Positions 1 through 8,316 of a DNA stretch of 64,000 nucleotides are shown piece after piece (positions within the stretch are counted from its first letter, which is position 1; every line of letters starts with the position of its first letter). Under the pieces are notes generated by a model that was not told where the DNA came from, made no database searches, and saw only the letters and a list, made by a program, of their open reading frames with translations. The translations under genes and the position numbers were made by a program. This DNA comes from JdFR-22 sp964534325 (lineage in GTDB: Archaea > Halobacteriota > Archaeoglobi > Archaeoglobales > Archaeoglobaceae). The stretch covers positions 5,545 to 69,544 of the forward strand of contig CAZHOR010000015.1 of assembly GCA_964534325.1 (NCBI GenBank). The letters run 5' to 3'.

Positions 1-121
1 TTTTCCTGCTCTCCAGCTCTTTTATCTTGCTGTTCAATCTAGCATAGAAATCCTCTTCTATGGCCTGTAGCTTCTCTCCCTTGCTCTTCTCAAGGATCAA
101 TAGCAACTTATCAATGTCCAT
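1..121 (-). CDS. Archaeal GINS-family replication protein, N-terminal part only
   Basis: Forty codons are visible before the left edge cuts the gene. The protein starts MDIDKLLLILEKSKGEK and continues with an EEDFYARL stretch, like the N-terminal helices of archaeal GINS (Sld5/Psf) proteins, where a conserved 'DFY' follows a basic helix. GINS joins MCM in the replicative helicase. The ATG lies inside the end of the primase gene (11-base overlap), and a gins gene next to priS is a familiar euryarchaeal arrangement. With so little sequence this rests largely on context. Confidence 0.6.
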   Translation of the reverse strand, partial: MDIDKLLLILEKSKGEKLQAIEEDFYARLNSKIKELESRK

Positions 122-1223
122 ATAATGCCATCCCCCTACAGAACATAAAGATTGCAACGTATTCGGGCACCTTTATTTTATCCCCTGGACTGGGATACCC
201 TCCCAGCTCCTCGTAGGCCCAACTCAGATCATCTTTCCTTATTTTTCTTACCCGTACCTTGACTTCCTGCTCTCTAAATGGAGTGGAATCCCTCAAGGGA
301 TCGAAATCGTTCAGATTATTATAGTTTACTGGCATGGCCTGAAACCCGGTTTTCCCGTGGAGGGAGTTGGGGAGTCTTATCAGTCTTTTTATATCTGCTG
401 TAACGGGAGCATCGAAATTTAGAGCTGTTCTGGAAACACATTTATCGAACAGGGACTGGAACAGCTCCCTCTTCTGCTTACTTTTGGCCAGCTTCTCAAA
501 ATTGCCCGTAGACAGTATGGAAATTATTTCTTCCCTCTTATCCTTCAATTTATATTTCTTGAGGAGCTTCTCCAGCCTGTCCTCTTCCAGCAAGTATGAT
601 GAGAGTTCTTTCATGCACTGCCTTATCCTTTCGCCCTGATTTGATTTGGGTATCTCAAAATCAAAGTTGACGTCGTTGAGCATCAAGTAATCGATTATCT
701 CTCTTCTCTCGCTGGAGTCCAGTTTCTTGAACCGGGTATCGTAAACATGTAGGTGGTAGCCTCTGCCGCCAGAAAAAACTATTTTGACGTATTTTTTGTC
801 CAGACCCAGATCAGATATGAGGATGTCTGCCAGCTTGATTATCTCCTTTTTAGCTGCTTTTAGAGATGCCTGAAGGGAAGTGTCCTTGATGGGCAAGTGG
901 TCGGCATCGATATCGAAGATCAGATCGGCTCCCTGCCATCCTTTTTCTTCCATTTTCTCTGCCCGGGGATTCTCATAATATGCGGAGGAGTAGTATATGT
1001 TGGCTGGCACATTATCCACAATATAGGACTTGAACTCTTGAGGAGCGAAGGACATATGCCGGTGCATCATGAAAACAGGGAGGCTCTCCAGAGGAACAAA
1101 TGCCAGCTCTCTTTTCTCGAACTCAGTTGGAAGCTCCAGCTCGTTATTGAGGTAATACTCACTGAACTTGCGTTTCAGAAAGATCTTTGTCTGGTCTAAA
1201 ATGCTGGCCCCTTCCACATTCAT
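111..1223 (-). CDS. priS: DNA primase small (catalytic) subunit PriS
   Basis: A 370-residue archaeo-eukaryotic primase catalytic subunit that makes RNA/DNA primers with PriL. The metal-binding acidic motif FDIDADH is at about residues 103-109, the SGGRGYHLHVYD nucleotide-binding motif at about 150-161, and the RLIRLPNSLHGKTG motif near residue 288; all are typical of PriS. Length fits the family. It is followed by GINS with an 11-base overlap, suggesting co-transcription of replication genes. priL is not in this window. Confidence 0.95.
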   Translation of the reverse strand: MNVEGASILDQTKIFLKRKFSEYYLNNELELPTEFEKRELAFVPLESLPVFMMHRHMSFAPQEFKSYIVDNVPANIYYSSAYYENPRAEKMEEKGWQGADLIFDIDADHLPIKDTSLQASLKAAKKEIIKLADILISDLGLDKKYVKIVFSGGRGYHLHVYDTRFKKLDSSERREIIDYLMLNDVNFDFEIPKSNQGERIRQCMKELSSYLLEEDRLEKLLKKYKLKDKREEIISILSTGNFEKLAKSKQKRELFQSLFDKCVSRTALNFDAPVTADIKRLIRLPNSLHGKTGFQAMPVNYNNLNDFDPLRDSTPFREQEVKVRVRKIRKDDLSWAYEELGGYPSPGDKIKVPEYVAIFMFCRGMALYGH

Positions 1224-1272
1224 CCATCCTATGGGAGACTATATTATTTTACTTATATCTGAATACCAGATA

Positions 1273-1282
1273 ATCTTAAAAG
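1273..1282 (+). promoter_or_regulatory. TATA-like box for azlCD
   Basis: An A/T-rich box with core CTTAAAA is centred about 25 bases before the azlC ATG at 1304, so the transcript would begin at or just before the start codon. No Shine-Dalgarno sequence precedes this ATG. Confidence 0.45.
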
Positions 1283-1303
1283 CTGGGATAATCACATGGC
1301 GGC

Positions 1304-1969
1304 ATGGTAAGAAAATCAAAAGCGGTCACTGATGCTTTCCCCATCATAATCGGTTATTTCTCCATCTCCGTGGCATTCGGAATCCTTGCCAAGGAGTATA
1401 TTGGAGCTAACGCCATCCTCATGTCCCTCATTGTCTTTGCTGGAGCATCTCAATTCATCGCCCTACAGCTGATCACCAAGAACACGTCTGCCGCTTTGAT
1501 TGTGGCCACCACATTTCTGGTCAATTTGAGGCATATCCTGATGAGCAGTTACTTCACTCCTTTCTACAGGAACGTCAGCAAGTTGAAAAAGGCGCTTGTG
1601 GCGTTCGGCATCACCGATGAGACATTTGCCCTTGCTTCGAGGAGGTTTCAGGAAGGTACAGGGGATACGAGGTATCATCTGGGTCTCAACTTCTTGTGCT
1701 ACTCTTCATGGGTGGGTGGAACGATAGTGGGTCTCTTATTCGGGTCCGTTGTGCCGGGCAGTATCGCGGAAGTTCTGCCGTTCACTCTGGTGGCGCTGTT
1801 CATCAGCATATTGGTCCTCAACATCAACACCAGACTTGATGTGGGCATCGCCTTGTTCTCTGGGGTGCTGGCTACCGCTTTGATATTTCTTCCCGAGGGA
1901 TGGAACATCTTGCTTGCTACTCTGGCAGCATGTCTGGCAGGAGGTGCAGCCGAAAAATGGATCAAATAA
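1304..1969 (+). CDS. azlC: AzlC family branched-chain amino acid exporter, large subunit
   Basis: A 221-residue polytopic membrane protein with the AzlC opening pattern (TDAFPIIIGYFSISVAFGIL) and the glycine-rich GASQFIALQL segment. AzlC and AzlD together export branched-chain amino acids or analogues in bacteria (family knowledge). The 3' end overlaps azlD by 13 bases in another frame, indicating translational coupling. The start ATG is about 25 bases below a TATA-like box, so a leaderless message is likely. Confidence 0.88.
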   Translation: MVRKSKAVTDAFPIIIGYFSISVAFGILAKEYIGANAILMSLIVFAGASQFIALQLITKNTSAALIVATTFLVNLRHILMSSYFTPFYRNVSKLKKALVAFGITDETFALASRRFQEGTGDTRYHLGLNFLCYSSWVGGTIVGLLFGSVVPGSIAEVLPFTLVALFISILVLNINTRLDVGIALFSGVLATALIFLPEGWNILLATLAACLAGGAAEKWIK

Positions 1970-2265
1970 GTCAGATAACTCTAATAATCGTGGGGATGGC
2001 CCTGGTGACATACATACCCCGCTTGCTCCCCCTGCTGAACCCCATGGAATCCGATTTGAAGTTCTTGAAGTACGTGCCTGTCTCCCTATTTGCTGCCCTG
2101 GTATTTCCCGAACTGCTGTTGGACCAGGACCAGATGCTGACCGTGGACGCAGAGACTCTGGCAGGCTGTGTGGCCCTGCTGGCTGCCTGGAGAACCAAGA
2201 ACATAATATTCACCATGATAGCCGGGTTATTCGTCCTCTACTTTTTGAAGACGCTCATTTTGTGA
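1957..2265 (+). CDS. azlD: AzlD family branched-chain amino acid exporter, small subunit
   Basis: A 102-residue membrane protein with the AzlD signature ALVTYIPRLLPLL near the N-terminus and three to four hydrophobic segments. The ATG at 1957 is preceded at 1940-1946 by GGAGGTG, a strong Shine-Dalgarno site, which argues against the longer frame beginning at 1900. It overlaps azlC and is its expected partner. Confidence 0.85.
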   Translation: MDQISQITLIIVGMALVTYIPRLLPLLNPMESDLKFLKYVPVSLFAALVFPELLLDQDQMLTVDAETLAGCVALLAAWRTKNIIFTMIAGLFVLYFLKTLIL

Positions 2266-2338
2266 ACTGAGGTATAAACTGAAAATTGAAGATAATCGAA
2301 GATAAAGACCAAATATTGCTTAAAAGTCTATCAAGTAA

Positions 2339-2929
2339 ATGAAGAAAGAGCTGGCCATAAAACTGGAATCTCTGGAAGGATTCTCCAGCCCCCAGATCGA
2401 GCTTGAGCAGTATGTTACCCCACCTTCGCTGGCGGCGGAGATAACGGTAAACGCTTATCTTATGGATGACATTGATACCGTGGTCGATCTGGGTTGCGGG
2501 ACGGGTATTTTGGCCATCGCGGCCTCTTTATTTGACGCCTATGCTATCGGTTTTGACGTGGATATGAGCGCATTGAGGAGGGCCAAAAAGAATGCCAGAA
2601 GTTTGGATACATATGTGGAGTGGGTGGCCAGTAGAGTAGAGGCTATCAGGGTGAAGAAGGAGGTGACCACGGTGATGAACCCTCCTTTCGGAATTCAGAG
2701 GAGACATGCTGACCGACCATTCGTTGCCAAAGCCATGGATATATCAAAGGTTATATACAGCGTTCACTCAGCAGGAAGTGAAGACTTCATATCCTCCCGT
2801 TGCGAGTCCACAGGATTTGAGATAACCCACTTATGGAAATATCAAATCCCCCTCAGGAAGAGCTATAAGTTCCATGAAAAAGATTTTAAATATATCCCGG
2901 TTGAAGTGTTTAGATTGCAAAAAGTTTAG
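2339..2929 (+). CDS. METTL5-like RNA N6-adenine methyltransferase
   Basis: A 196-residue class I SAM methyltransferase. Motif I is DLGCGTGILAIAA (about residues 52-64), the acidic SAM ribose-binding residue lies in GFDVDMSAL, and the catalytic NPPFG tetrad marks an N6-adenine methylase. NPPFGIQRRHADRPF is characteristic of the METTL5/COG2263 family, which methylates one small-subunit rRNA adenine in eukaryotes. A TATA-like box at 2318-2326 is about 20 bases before the ATG. It leads a run of RNA-related genes (csl4, rpoL). Confidence 0.85.
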   Translation: MKKELAIKLESLEGFSSPQIELEQYVTPPSLAAEITVNAYLMDDIDTVVDLGCGTGILAIAASLFDAYAIGFDVDMSALRRAKKNARSLDTYVEWVASRVEAIRVKKEVTTVMNPPFGIQRRHADRPFVAKAMDISKVIYSVHSAGSEDFISSRCESTGFEITHLWKYQIPLRKSYKFHEKDFKYIPVEVFRLQKV

Positions 2930-2930
2930 A

Positions 2931-2950
2931 ATGTTCAGAATGTTCAGAAT
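2931..2950 (+). repeat. Two copies of a 9-base tandem repeat
   Basis: The unit ATGTTCAGA occurs twice in a row directly after the methylase stop codon and is followed by a further partial copy. No function is evident. Confidence 0.6.
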
Positions 2951-2985
2951 GAAAAATATTGAAGCGTATAGAATAGGTGAGATTG

Positions 2986-3534
2986 ATGGATTTAGTATTA
3001 CCAGGAGATAAAATAGGTTATGTTGAAGAATATGTTGCCGGAAGAGGCTCTTATGAGGAAAATGGAGAGATATTCGCCTCGGTTACCGGTGAATTGACCA
3101 TTAATGATAGAATTGTGGAGATCAAACCCTTTAAACGCCTCCCGGAAATAGAGAAAAACGATGTTGTGCTGGGTAGAGTAGTTGATCTAAGAAACTCCCT
3201 CGCGCTTGTAGAACTTACCAGAAAGAAGGGCATTGACAGGGACTTAATGCATACGGGGATTGCAGCCCTCCACGTATCAAACGTTCAGAACGATTACCTC
3301 AAAGAACTGAGCGATGGAGTAGGGTACATGGACATAATCAAGGCCAAGGTCATAGATGTGGAGAACCTCAAGCTATCCACAAAAGACCCCGAGATGGGCG
3401 TAATTAAGGCGATCTGCAGCAACTGCAGAAGTGAACTGGTGAAAGAGAACAAAATGCTGGTCTGTAAGGAATGCGGTAATAAGGAAAAGAGAAAAATATC
3501 CACAGATTACGGAAAGGGTAACTGGGAGTGGTGA
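2986..3534 (+). CDS. csl4: Exosome RNA-binding subunit Csl4
   Basis: A 182-residue protein starting MDLVLPGDKIGY, the usual archaeal Csl4 N-terminal domain, followed by an S1-type RNA-binding region and a C-terminal zinc ribbon with two Cys pairs (CSNC and CKEC, about residues 144-165). Csl4 forms part of the cap of the archaeal exosome. A GGTGA Shine-Dalgarno site at 2976-2980 favours the ATG at 2986 over a GTG at 2977. It is immediately followed by rpoL. Confidence 0.88.
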   Translation: MDLVLPGDKIGYVEEYVAGRGSYEENGEIFASVTGELTINDRIVEIKPFKRLPEIEKNDVVLGRVVDLRNSLALVELTRKKGIDRDLMHTGIAALHVSNVQNDYLKELSDGVGYMDIIKAKVIDVENLKLSTKDPEMGVIKAICSNCRSELVKENKMLVCKECGNKEKRKISTDYGKGNWEW

Positions 3535-3536
3535 AT

Positions 3537-3803
3537 ATGGAAGTCAAGATCTTGGAAATGGACAAAGATTATGTGAAAATTACCGTCACGGGAGAAGATC
3601 ATTCTTTTCTGAACCTCATACAGCGAAATCTGCTGGAGGATAGCAGAGTGGAAGTAGCCAAATACACCATATCCCATCCCCTTGTCGGAGCTCCAACTCT
3701 CTACGTTCGAACCAAAGATAAAGAACCTCTTGAAGTGCTAAAAGAAGCGAACAACGATATAGTCAAGGGCTGCGAAGACCTCCTGTCCAGCATACCACAA
3801 TAA
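3537..3803 (+). CDS. rpoL: DNA-directed RNA polymerase subunit L
   Basis: An 88-residue homologue of RPB11/AC19, which pairs with RpoD in the polymerase assembly platform. The GEDHSFLNLIQRNLLED motif and ISHPLVGAPTLYV are diagnostic. The ATG at 3537 is two bases past the csl4 stop; upstream in-frame GTG codons overlap csl4 and are less likely starts. Confidence 0.93.
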   Translation: MEVKILEMDKDYVKITVTGEDHSFLNLIQRNLLEDSRVEVAKYTISHPLVGAPTLYVRTKDKEPLEVLKEANNDIVKGCEDLLSSIPQ

Positions 3804-3843
3804 CTTGGGCATCAGCGACATAGAACATTAGCCAGATGGGCAG

Positions 3844-4395
3844 ATGAAGAAGTGGCGGTTTGCCGGATTTGATGATGGATTTAGCGGTTTTGAGGATGAT
3901 AGGGCATACATAGTTGCCTGCATTACGGCCGGAACCTACGTAGAAGGTTTTCTTTTTTCCCGTATTGACGTAGATGGACTGGACGTAACATCCACCATCA
4001 TAAACTTGATCAATGAATCCCGATTCAGGGAGCAGCTGAAATGCATAATCCTCTCAGGGATCACTTTTGGGGGGTTCAACGTGGCTGACATAAACCACAT
4101 TCACCACCAGACCAATATACCCGTTATGGTCGTAATGACCAAACCTCCAGACTTTGAGGCCATGGACAACGCCCTTCAAAAAGTGGAGCAAAAAGAAAAG
4201 AGGAAAGAGATTATGAGCAAAGCAGGAGAGATCTACAGCATTGAGAACGTCTTTGTTCAGACCGCTGGCTGCACTCCCGAAGAGGCTGGAGAGTATATCC
4301 GGAGCTCGGCCGTCAAAGGCAAGCTGCCTGAACCCGTAAGGATATCCCATTTGGTAGCATCTTCACTGGTCTATGGGGAGTCGAGGAAAGAATGA
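3844..4395 (+). CDS. DUF99 (UPF0215) family protein
   Basis: A 183-residue protein with the family pattern GFDDGF near the N-terminus, a central GITFGGFNVAD motif and a VMTKPP turn. DUF99 has an endonuclease-V-like fold, but its role is unknown. It is encoded 40 bases after rpoL on the same strand and ends convergently with rtcA, so it may belong to the same RNA-metabolism transcript. Confidence 0.8.
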   Translation: MKKWRFAGFDDGFSGFEDDRAYIVACITAGTYVEGFLFSRIDVDGLDVTSTIINLINESRFREQLKCIILSGITFGGFNVADINHIHHQTNIPVMVVMTKPPDFEAMDNALQKVEQKEKRKEIMSKAGEIYSIENVFVQTAGCTPEEAGEYIRSSAVKGKLPEPVRISHLVASSLVYGESRKE

Positions 4396-4434
4396 TTTGG
4401 CGTAATCTCTTCCGCGATCTGTTAGAGCCATCTG

Positions 4435-5442
4435 TTATATGATCCCAAGTCCTTTAATGCTTATTTCCTTTTTATCCTCATCTATACTGATCATTGGCCC
4501 AAAGAACTCTCTTATGACGTAGGAATTGCTTTTCTGGTGCAATGTGATCTCTGAAGTGGTATATGATGTATTACCGGTTGCTGCGGCCGCGAAAGGCATC
4601 AACTGGTCCCCCAGGAACCGATCAAAACACCCTTCACTGTCCAACTCGGTCAGGAGGTTGTTAGCAGCTTCCTCTCCAACTTTCTCTGCCTTTTTCCCCT
4701 TCTCTCCCAGGGCGCTTCCTCCCTTGTAACCGCACCACAGAGTTATACCCGTTCCGGTAGAGAAGTATTTCTCCACCTGAGTGTCTATCCGACTGCTATA
4801 TCCTTTTGCCTGCAAGGTATTTTGAGCTGCACTGGCCTGCCTCTGGGCCACATGGGGCGGCAGATTGGAGGAGTGGCTGATACCCTCGATCGAGCATTCC
4901 TGCTCTCTTTGCCTAAAATCAACTCCTTTCAGCTTTGAATCCTCGGTCTTCACGTTTATCTGTCCCCCTCCTTTGGGGTAGTAGCCTCTGGCCACCACAT
5001 CGGTGGAAACTTTTGCCCCCATTTCTTTCAGCGCTTTAATAGTAACATTGTTCATGTAATCTATGGGAGGACTCCAATTCACGTCCGTTCCTCCCTTTAT
5101 CTTGAGAGAGATATCTGTGGTGAGTGCGGGAAGGAGTATGGTCTGCAGAATGAGGGTCACACTACCGGCTGTCTGGATATCGATAGTGTAGTCACCCTTT
5201 TTGATCTTTTGGGGCTTGAATACAACCCTTGTAGAGCCCACCTGCAGCCCCTCGACCTCGGCATCCGTGATCGTTTTTGCTGCCTCAATGCCCTTCAAGT
5301 GCTGCATTGCCAGCCCGGGTTTTGGCCTGTAAGCCCTTATTTTATCGATCTCCACAGACTCACCGGTAAGACAGGAGAGAGAAACTGCAGTCCTCAGGAT
5401 CTGTCCCCCACCTTCCCCGTAACTGCCATCGATCTTTATCAT
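4435..5442 (-). CDS. rtcA: RNA 3'-terminal phosphate cyclase
   Basis: A 335-residue RtcA, which converts RNA 3'-phosphates to 2',3'-cyclic ends using ATP. MIKIDGSYGEGGGQILRTA is the family N-terminus, and the late HVAQRQASAAQ region carries the conserved His nucleophile neighbourhood. The ATG at 5442 matches the canonical family start; an in-frame TTG six bases upstream has an AGGTGA site better spaced for it, so the start is slightly uncertain. No RtcB or archease is nearby. Confidence 0.93.
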   Translation of the reverse strand: MIKIDGSYGEGGGQILRTAVSLSCLTGESVEIDKIRAYRPKPGLAMQHLKGIEAAKTITDAEVEGLQVGSTRVVFKPQKIKKGDYTIDIQTAGSVTLILQTILLPALTTDISLKIKGGTDVNWSPPIDYMNNVTIKALKEMGAKVSTDVVARGYYPKGGGQINVKTEDSKLKGVDFRQREQECSIEGISHSSNLPPHVAQRQASAAQNTLQAKGYSSRIDTQVEKYFSTGTGITLWCGYKGGSALGEKGKKAEKVGEEAANNLLTELDSEGCFDRFLGDQLMPFAAAATGNTSYTTSEITLHQKSNSYVIREFFGPMISIDEDKKEISIKGLGII

Positions 5443-5782
5443 GTTCAAATGATCAACCTCACCTTATTTTAATACTACTTAAGCTGCCAGTTCAGGGCTT
5501 CCGTGGACCTTGAATATTCTCAGAGCGATTAAGGTTACGAGTTTTTGGTAAGACAGTTTGGTCATGAGCAGTTCATTCTACAGTATTAATAGTGTTATTT
5601 TTGTTACAATATATATTTAGATTTAATTAAAAATTATCTCGCCTAAATAAGTCTTTGGAGATGGTTGATTTATTATTGGAGCTTTTTATTTTTTAAAAAA
5701 GAGGGCAGTAAATACCAAAAGTTTTTAAAGACAGTTAGCTGGGGCATATAAAAATTAAAGACGGTTTGCCCATAAATCAAAG
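5443..5782. other. AT-rich intergenic region upstream of the Flx operon
   Basis: About 340 bases without a supported gene lie between divergent rtcA and the Flx operon. The only clear signals are TATA-like boxes at 5721-5730 and 5745-5754 on the plus strand. No strong inverted repeat was seen. Confidence 0.6.
5745..5754 (+). promoter_or_regulatory. TATA-like box for the Flx operon
   Basis: CATATAAAAA predicts initiation near 5775, leaving a leader of about 17 bases that includes the AGGTGATC Shine-Dalgarno site at 5781-5788. A second box, GTTTTTAAAG, lies 24 bases upstream. Confidence 0.45.
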
Positions 5783-5791
5783 GTGATCTGT

Positions 5792-6256
5792 GTGGAAAAA
5801 GAAGAATATGAACCTCAAATCGTAGCATTCCTGTGCAACTGGTGCTCATATATGGGTGCGAATATGGCAGGAACTAATAGATTGAAGTATCCTGCCAATG
5901 TCAAGCCCATCAGGGTCATGTGTTCTGGAAGAGTTGACCCTTTATTCATCCTTCACGCGTTCCATACCGGAGCCGATGGAGTTCTGGTGTCCGGTTGCCA
6001 CCCCGGTGACTGCCATTATATCAAAGGAAATTTCTACATGAGGAGGAGGATGGCCATTCTCCGCAAATTGCTGGAGTACGTGGGCATCGAGCCGGAAAGG
6101 CTTCAGGTGAGCTGGGTGTCAGCTGCCGAACCCCAGAAGTTCACTGAAGTTGTCACCAAGATAACGGAAGACGTCAGGGAATTGGGACCGCTCAAGAAGT
6201 TGAAATCACTTCCTCAAGGGTTTGAGAAAGCACAAGAGGTAGAGGTTCAAGAATGA
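5792..6256 (+). CDS. FlxD/MvhD-like hydrogenase iron-sulfur subunit
   Basis: A 154-residue MvhD-family [2Fe-2S] protein. The conserved cysteines are in CNWC (about residues 15-18), VMCSGRVD, and GCHPGDCHY. MvhD passes electrons from an electron-donating module to the flavin of HdrA. The GTG at 5792 follows AGGTGATC with normal spacing; the same site-to-GTG arrangement precedes the third gene of the operon. The next gene overlaps by four bases (ATGA). I assign FlxD because of the three downstream genes. Confidence 0.85.
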   Translation: MEKEEYEPQIVAFLCNWCSYMGANMAGTNRLKYPANVKPIRVMCSGRVDPLFILHAFHTGADGVLVSGCHPGDCHYIKGNFYMRRRMAILRKLLEYVGIEPERLQVSWVSAAEPQKFTEVVTKITEDVRELGPLKKLKSLPQGFEKAQEVEVQE

Positions 6257-7320
6257 TAGACGATAAAGCTACTGAAAACCTTCAGAATATAGTGAAGTCC
6301 CTTATAGACCAAGGAAAGGTCAAATACGTCATCGGATGGGAGCTAAACGATAAAAGATCCCAGCCTTCTCCCCTATTCGTTGAGTCAGAAGATGAACTGC
6401 ATGACCTGGTAATCTCTGAAGTTTACACTCCCAATGTTGTAGTCTTTATCAATGACGAAATGGCCAGAGTTAAGGCTGCTGAAGACCTCTACAAGCGGGG
6501 CAAAGGCGAAGAGCCGGACCGCAGACCCGTAGGGGTTGTGGTCAGAGGATGCGATGGTAGAAGCCTTGCAAAACTGATCCAGGAGAACATAGTACCCAGA
6601 GAAAGTGTGTATATTATCGGTGTCCCGTGTAAGGGCGTAGTGGACCCCAGGAAAGCCAGAAAGATTGCCGGAAAGAAGGGGAAGGGCAGTCTGGAAGAAA
6701 GCAACGGCAAGATAATCGTATCTATAAATGGTGAAAAAGTAGAGGAGATGGACAAGAAGGACCTGCTTGCAGATAAGTGCCTGGAATGTGATTACCCCAA
6801 CCCTCCTGTGTATGATGAACTGGTCAGAGAAGAACAAAAACCTCCCGTTGAAGCCTATGGTGGTGAAGAGTTCGGCGGTGTAGAGGAAATGGAGCAGAAG
6901 AGTTCTGAAGAAAGAGGAGATTTCTGGGAGGAGCAGTTCTCCAAATGCATCAGATGTTATGCCTGCAGAGAAGCTTGTCCTCTATGCTACTGCGAGGAAT
7001 GTGCTGTTGACCCCACCAGTCTTGCTCTCACTCCATTCACTCCGGCGAAAGAAAAGGCAGAGAAACCACGATGGATAACCCGAGCGAATGAAGCCCCCGA
7101 GAACACTTTCTACCACCTGACCAGAGCAATGCATCTGGCGGGCAGGTGCACTGGATGTGGAGAGTGTGAAAGAGTCTGTCCCGTGGACATACCTCTCTTG
7201 CTGTTGATGAAGAAGGTGGAAAAGGACGTGAAGGAGATGTTCCACTATACAGCAGGAGTTTCGGAGGGCTCATTACTGAGCACAGTGAGTGAAGAGGACC
7301 CACAGGATTTCATACTTTAG
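6253..7320 (+). CDS. Iron-sulfur protein with FrhB-like N-terminus and dicluster ferredoxin C-terminus (FlxC-like)
   Basis: A 355-residue soluble protein. The first ~185 residues resemble the N-terminal part of coenzyme F420 hydrogenase/dehydrogenase beta-type proteins (GCDGRSL, GVPCKGVVDP, KCLECDYPNPP). After an acidic linker come two cluster motifs: CIRCYACREACPLCYCEEC at about 235-253, which has extra cysteines, and CTGCGECERVCPVD at about 297. It should relay electrons between the flavin subunit and FlxD. It overlaps flxD by four bases. Confidence 0.75.
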   Translation: MIDDKATENLQNIVKSLIDQGKVKYVIGWELNDKRSQPSPLFVESEDELHDLVISEVYTPNVVVFINDEMARVKAAEDLYKRGKGEEPDRRPVGVVVRGCDGRSLAKLIQENIVPRESVYIIGVPCKGVVDPRKARKIAGKKGKGSLEESNGKIIVSINGEKVEEMDKKDLLADKCLECDYPNPPVYDELVREEQKPPVEAYGGEEFGGVEEMEQKSSEERGDFWEEQFSKCIRCYACREACPLCYCEECAVDPTSLALTPFTPAKEKAEKPRWITRANEAPENTFYHLTRAMHLAGRCTGCGECERVCPVDIPLLLLMKKVEKDVKEMFHYTAGVSEGSLLSTVSEEDPQDFIL

Positions 7321-7349
7321 AGTAGAGGTTAGAGTTAGAGGTGATCGCT

Positions 7350-8315
7350 GTGTATTCTGCTGACAAAGAGAAACTAGTAAAATGGCTGAAGGACTGTGTG
7401 AATAAAGGGTATGAGCTTTACGCACCCAAAGAGAACGAATTTGAGCGGGTGGCCCCTGAAGATGTTTCATTCGATCCTGATAACCAGAACACAATCATAC
7501 CGTCAAAAGAAATCATATTTCCTCAGTGGGAAAAGCTGATGGAGTTTGACGAGCAGCAGGTTAAGCCTACTGTCCCGGAAAAGAAGAACAGACTGGTTTT
7601 CGGGGTTAGGCCCTGCGATGCCAGGGCCATAAGCATGCTGGATAAAGTATTCGAAGAAGGCTATAATGACCCCTATTACTCTTCCCGTAAAGAAGGCACT
7701 TTGCTGGTTGTTCTGGCCTGCAATGAGTATTGTGAAGAGGGTTTCTGCAACGCTGTAGGAAGCGGCCCTCAAGACCCATCGGGCGCAGATATAATGATCA
7801 TTCAACTTGATGAAGATAAATTCCTGGTGGATTTCGTCTCTGAAAAAGGTAAAGAGCTGGCATCAGACGACCTTTTAGTTGAGGAGCAGCAGGAGCCGCG
7901 AGAGCAGCAGCCAGAAAAACCTGAACCCCCGTATGGTAAAGACCTTCAGGATGCGGATAAATGGCTTGCAGATAAATTCGACAGCGATAAGTGGGAAAAG
8001 TTTGCCAGAGCATGTATAAGCTGCGGCATATGCACCTTCCTATGCCCCACATGCCATTGCTTCGATATTGCCGATACTAAACAATGCAGAATAAGGACGT
8101 GGGACTCCTGCCAGTTTCCGGAGTTTACGGAGCACACATCCAGCCACAATCCCCGGGCGGAGAAAAAGCAAAGACTGAGAAACAGGGTTCTTCACAAGTT
8201 CCTCTACTTCAAGCAGAAGAATAATGAGATCGCCTGCGTGGGCTGCGGAAGGTGCGTAAGATTGTGTCCTGAGGGAATAGATATTAGAGAGATTGTAGAG
8301 TCTATGGAGGAATAG
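7350..8315 (+). CDS. 4Fe-4S dicluster protein of the AsrA/HydB family (FlxB-like)
   Basis: A 321-residue protein with the family signature FGVRPCDARAISMLDKVF (about residues 85-102), an N-terminal Cys-rich region (ACNEYCEEGFCNA), and two 4Fe-4S motifs near the C-terminus (CISCGICTFLCPTC and CVGCGRCVRLCPEG). The family pairs with AsrB/HydG flavoproteins in sulfite reductase, sulfhydrogenase and Flx complexes. GTG 7350 follows AGGTGATC. It is one base from the next gene. Confidence 0.8.
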   Translation: MYSADKEKLVKWLKDCVNKGYELYAPKENEFERVAPEDVSFDPDNQNTIIPSKEIIFPQWEKLMEFDEQQVKPTVPEKKNRLVFGVRPCDARAISMLDKVFEEGYNDPYYSSRKEGTLLVVLACNEYCEEGFCNAVGSGPQDPSGADIMIIQLDEDKFLVDFVSEKGKELASDDLLVEEQQEPREQQPEKPEPPYGKDLQDADKWLADKFDSDKWEKFARACISCGICTFLCPTCHCFDIADTKQCRIRTWDSCQFPEFTEHTSSHNPRAEKKQRLRNRVLHKFLYFKQKNNEIACVGCGRCVRLCPEGIDIREIVESMEE

Positions 8316-8316
8316 C

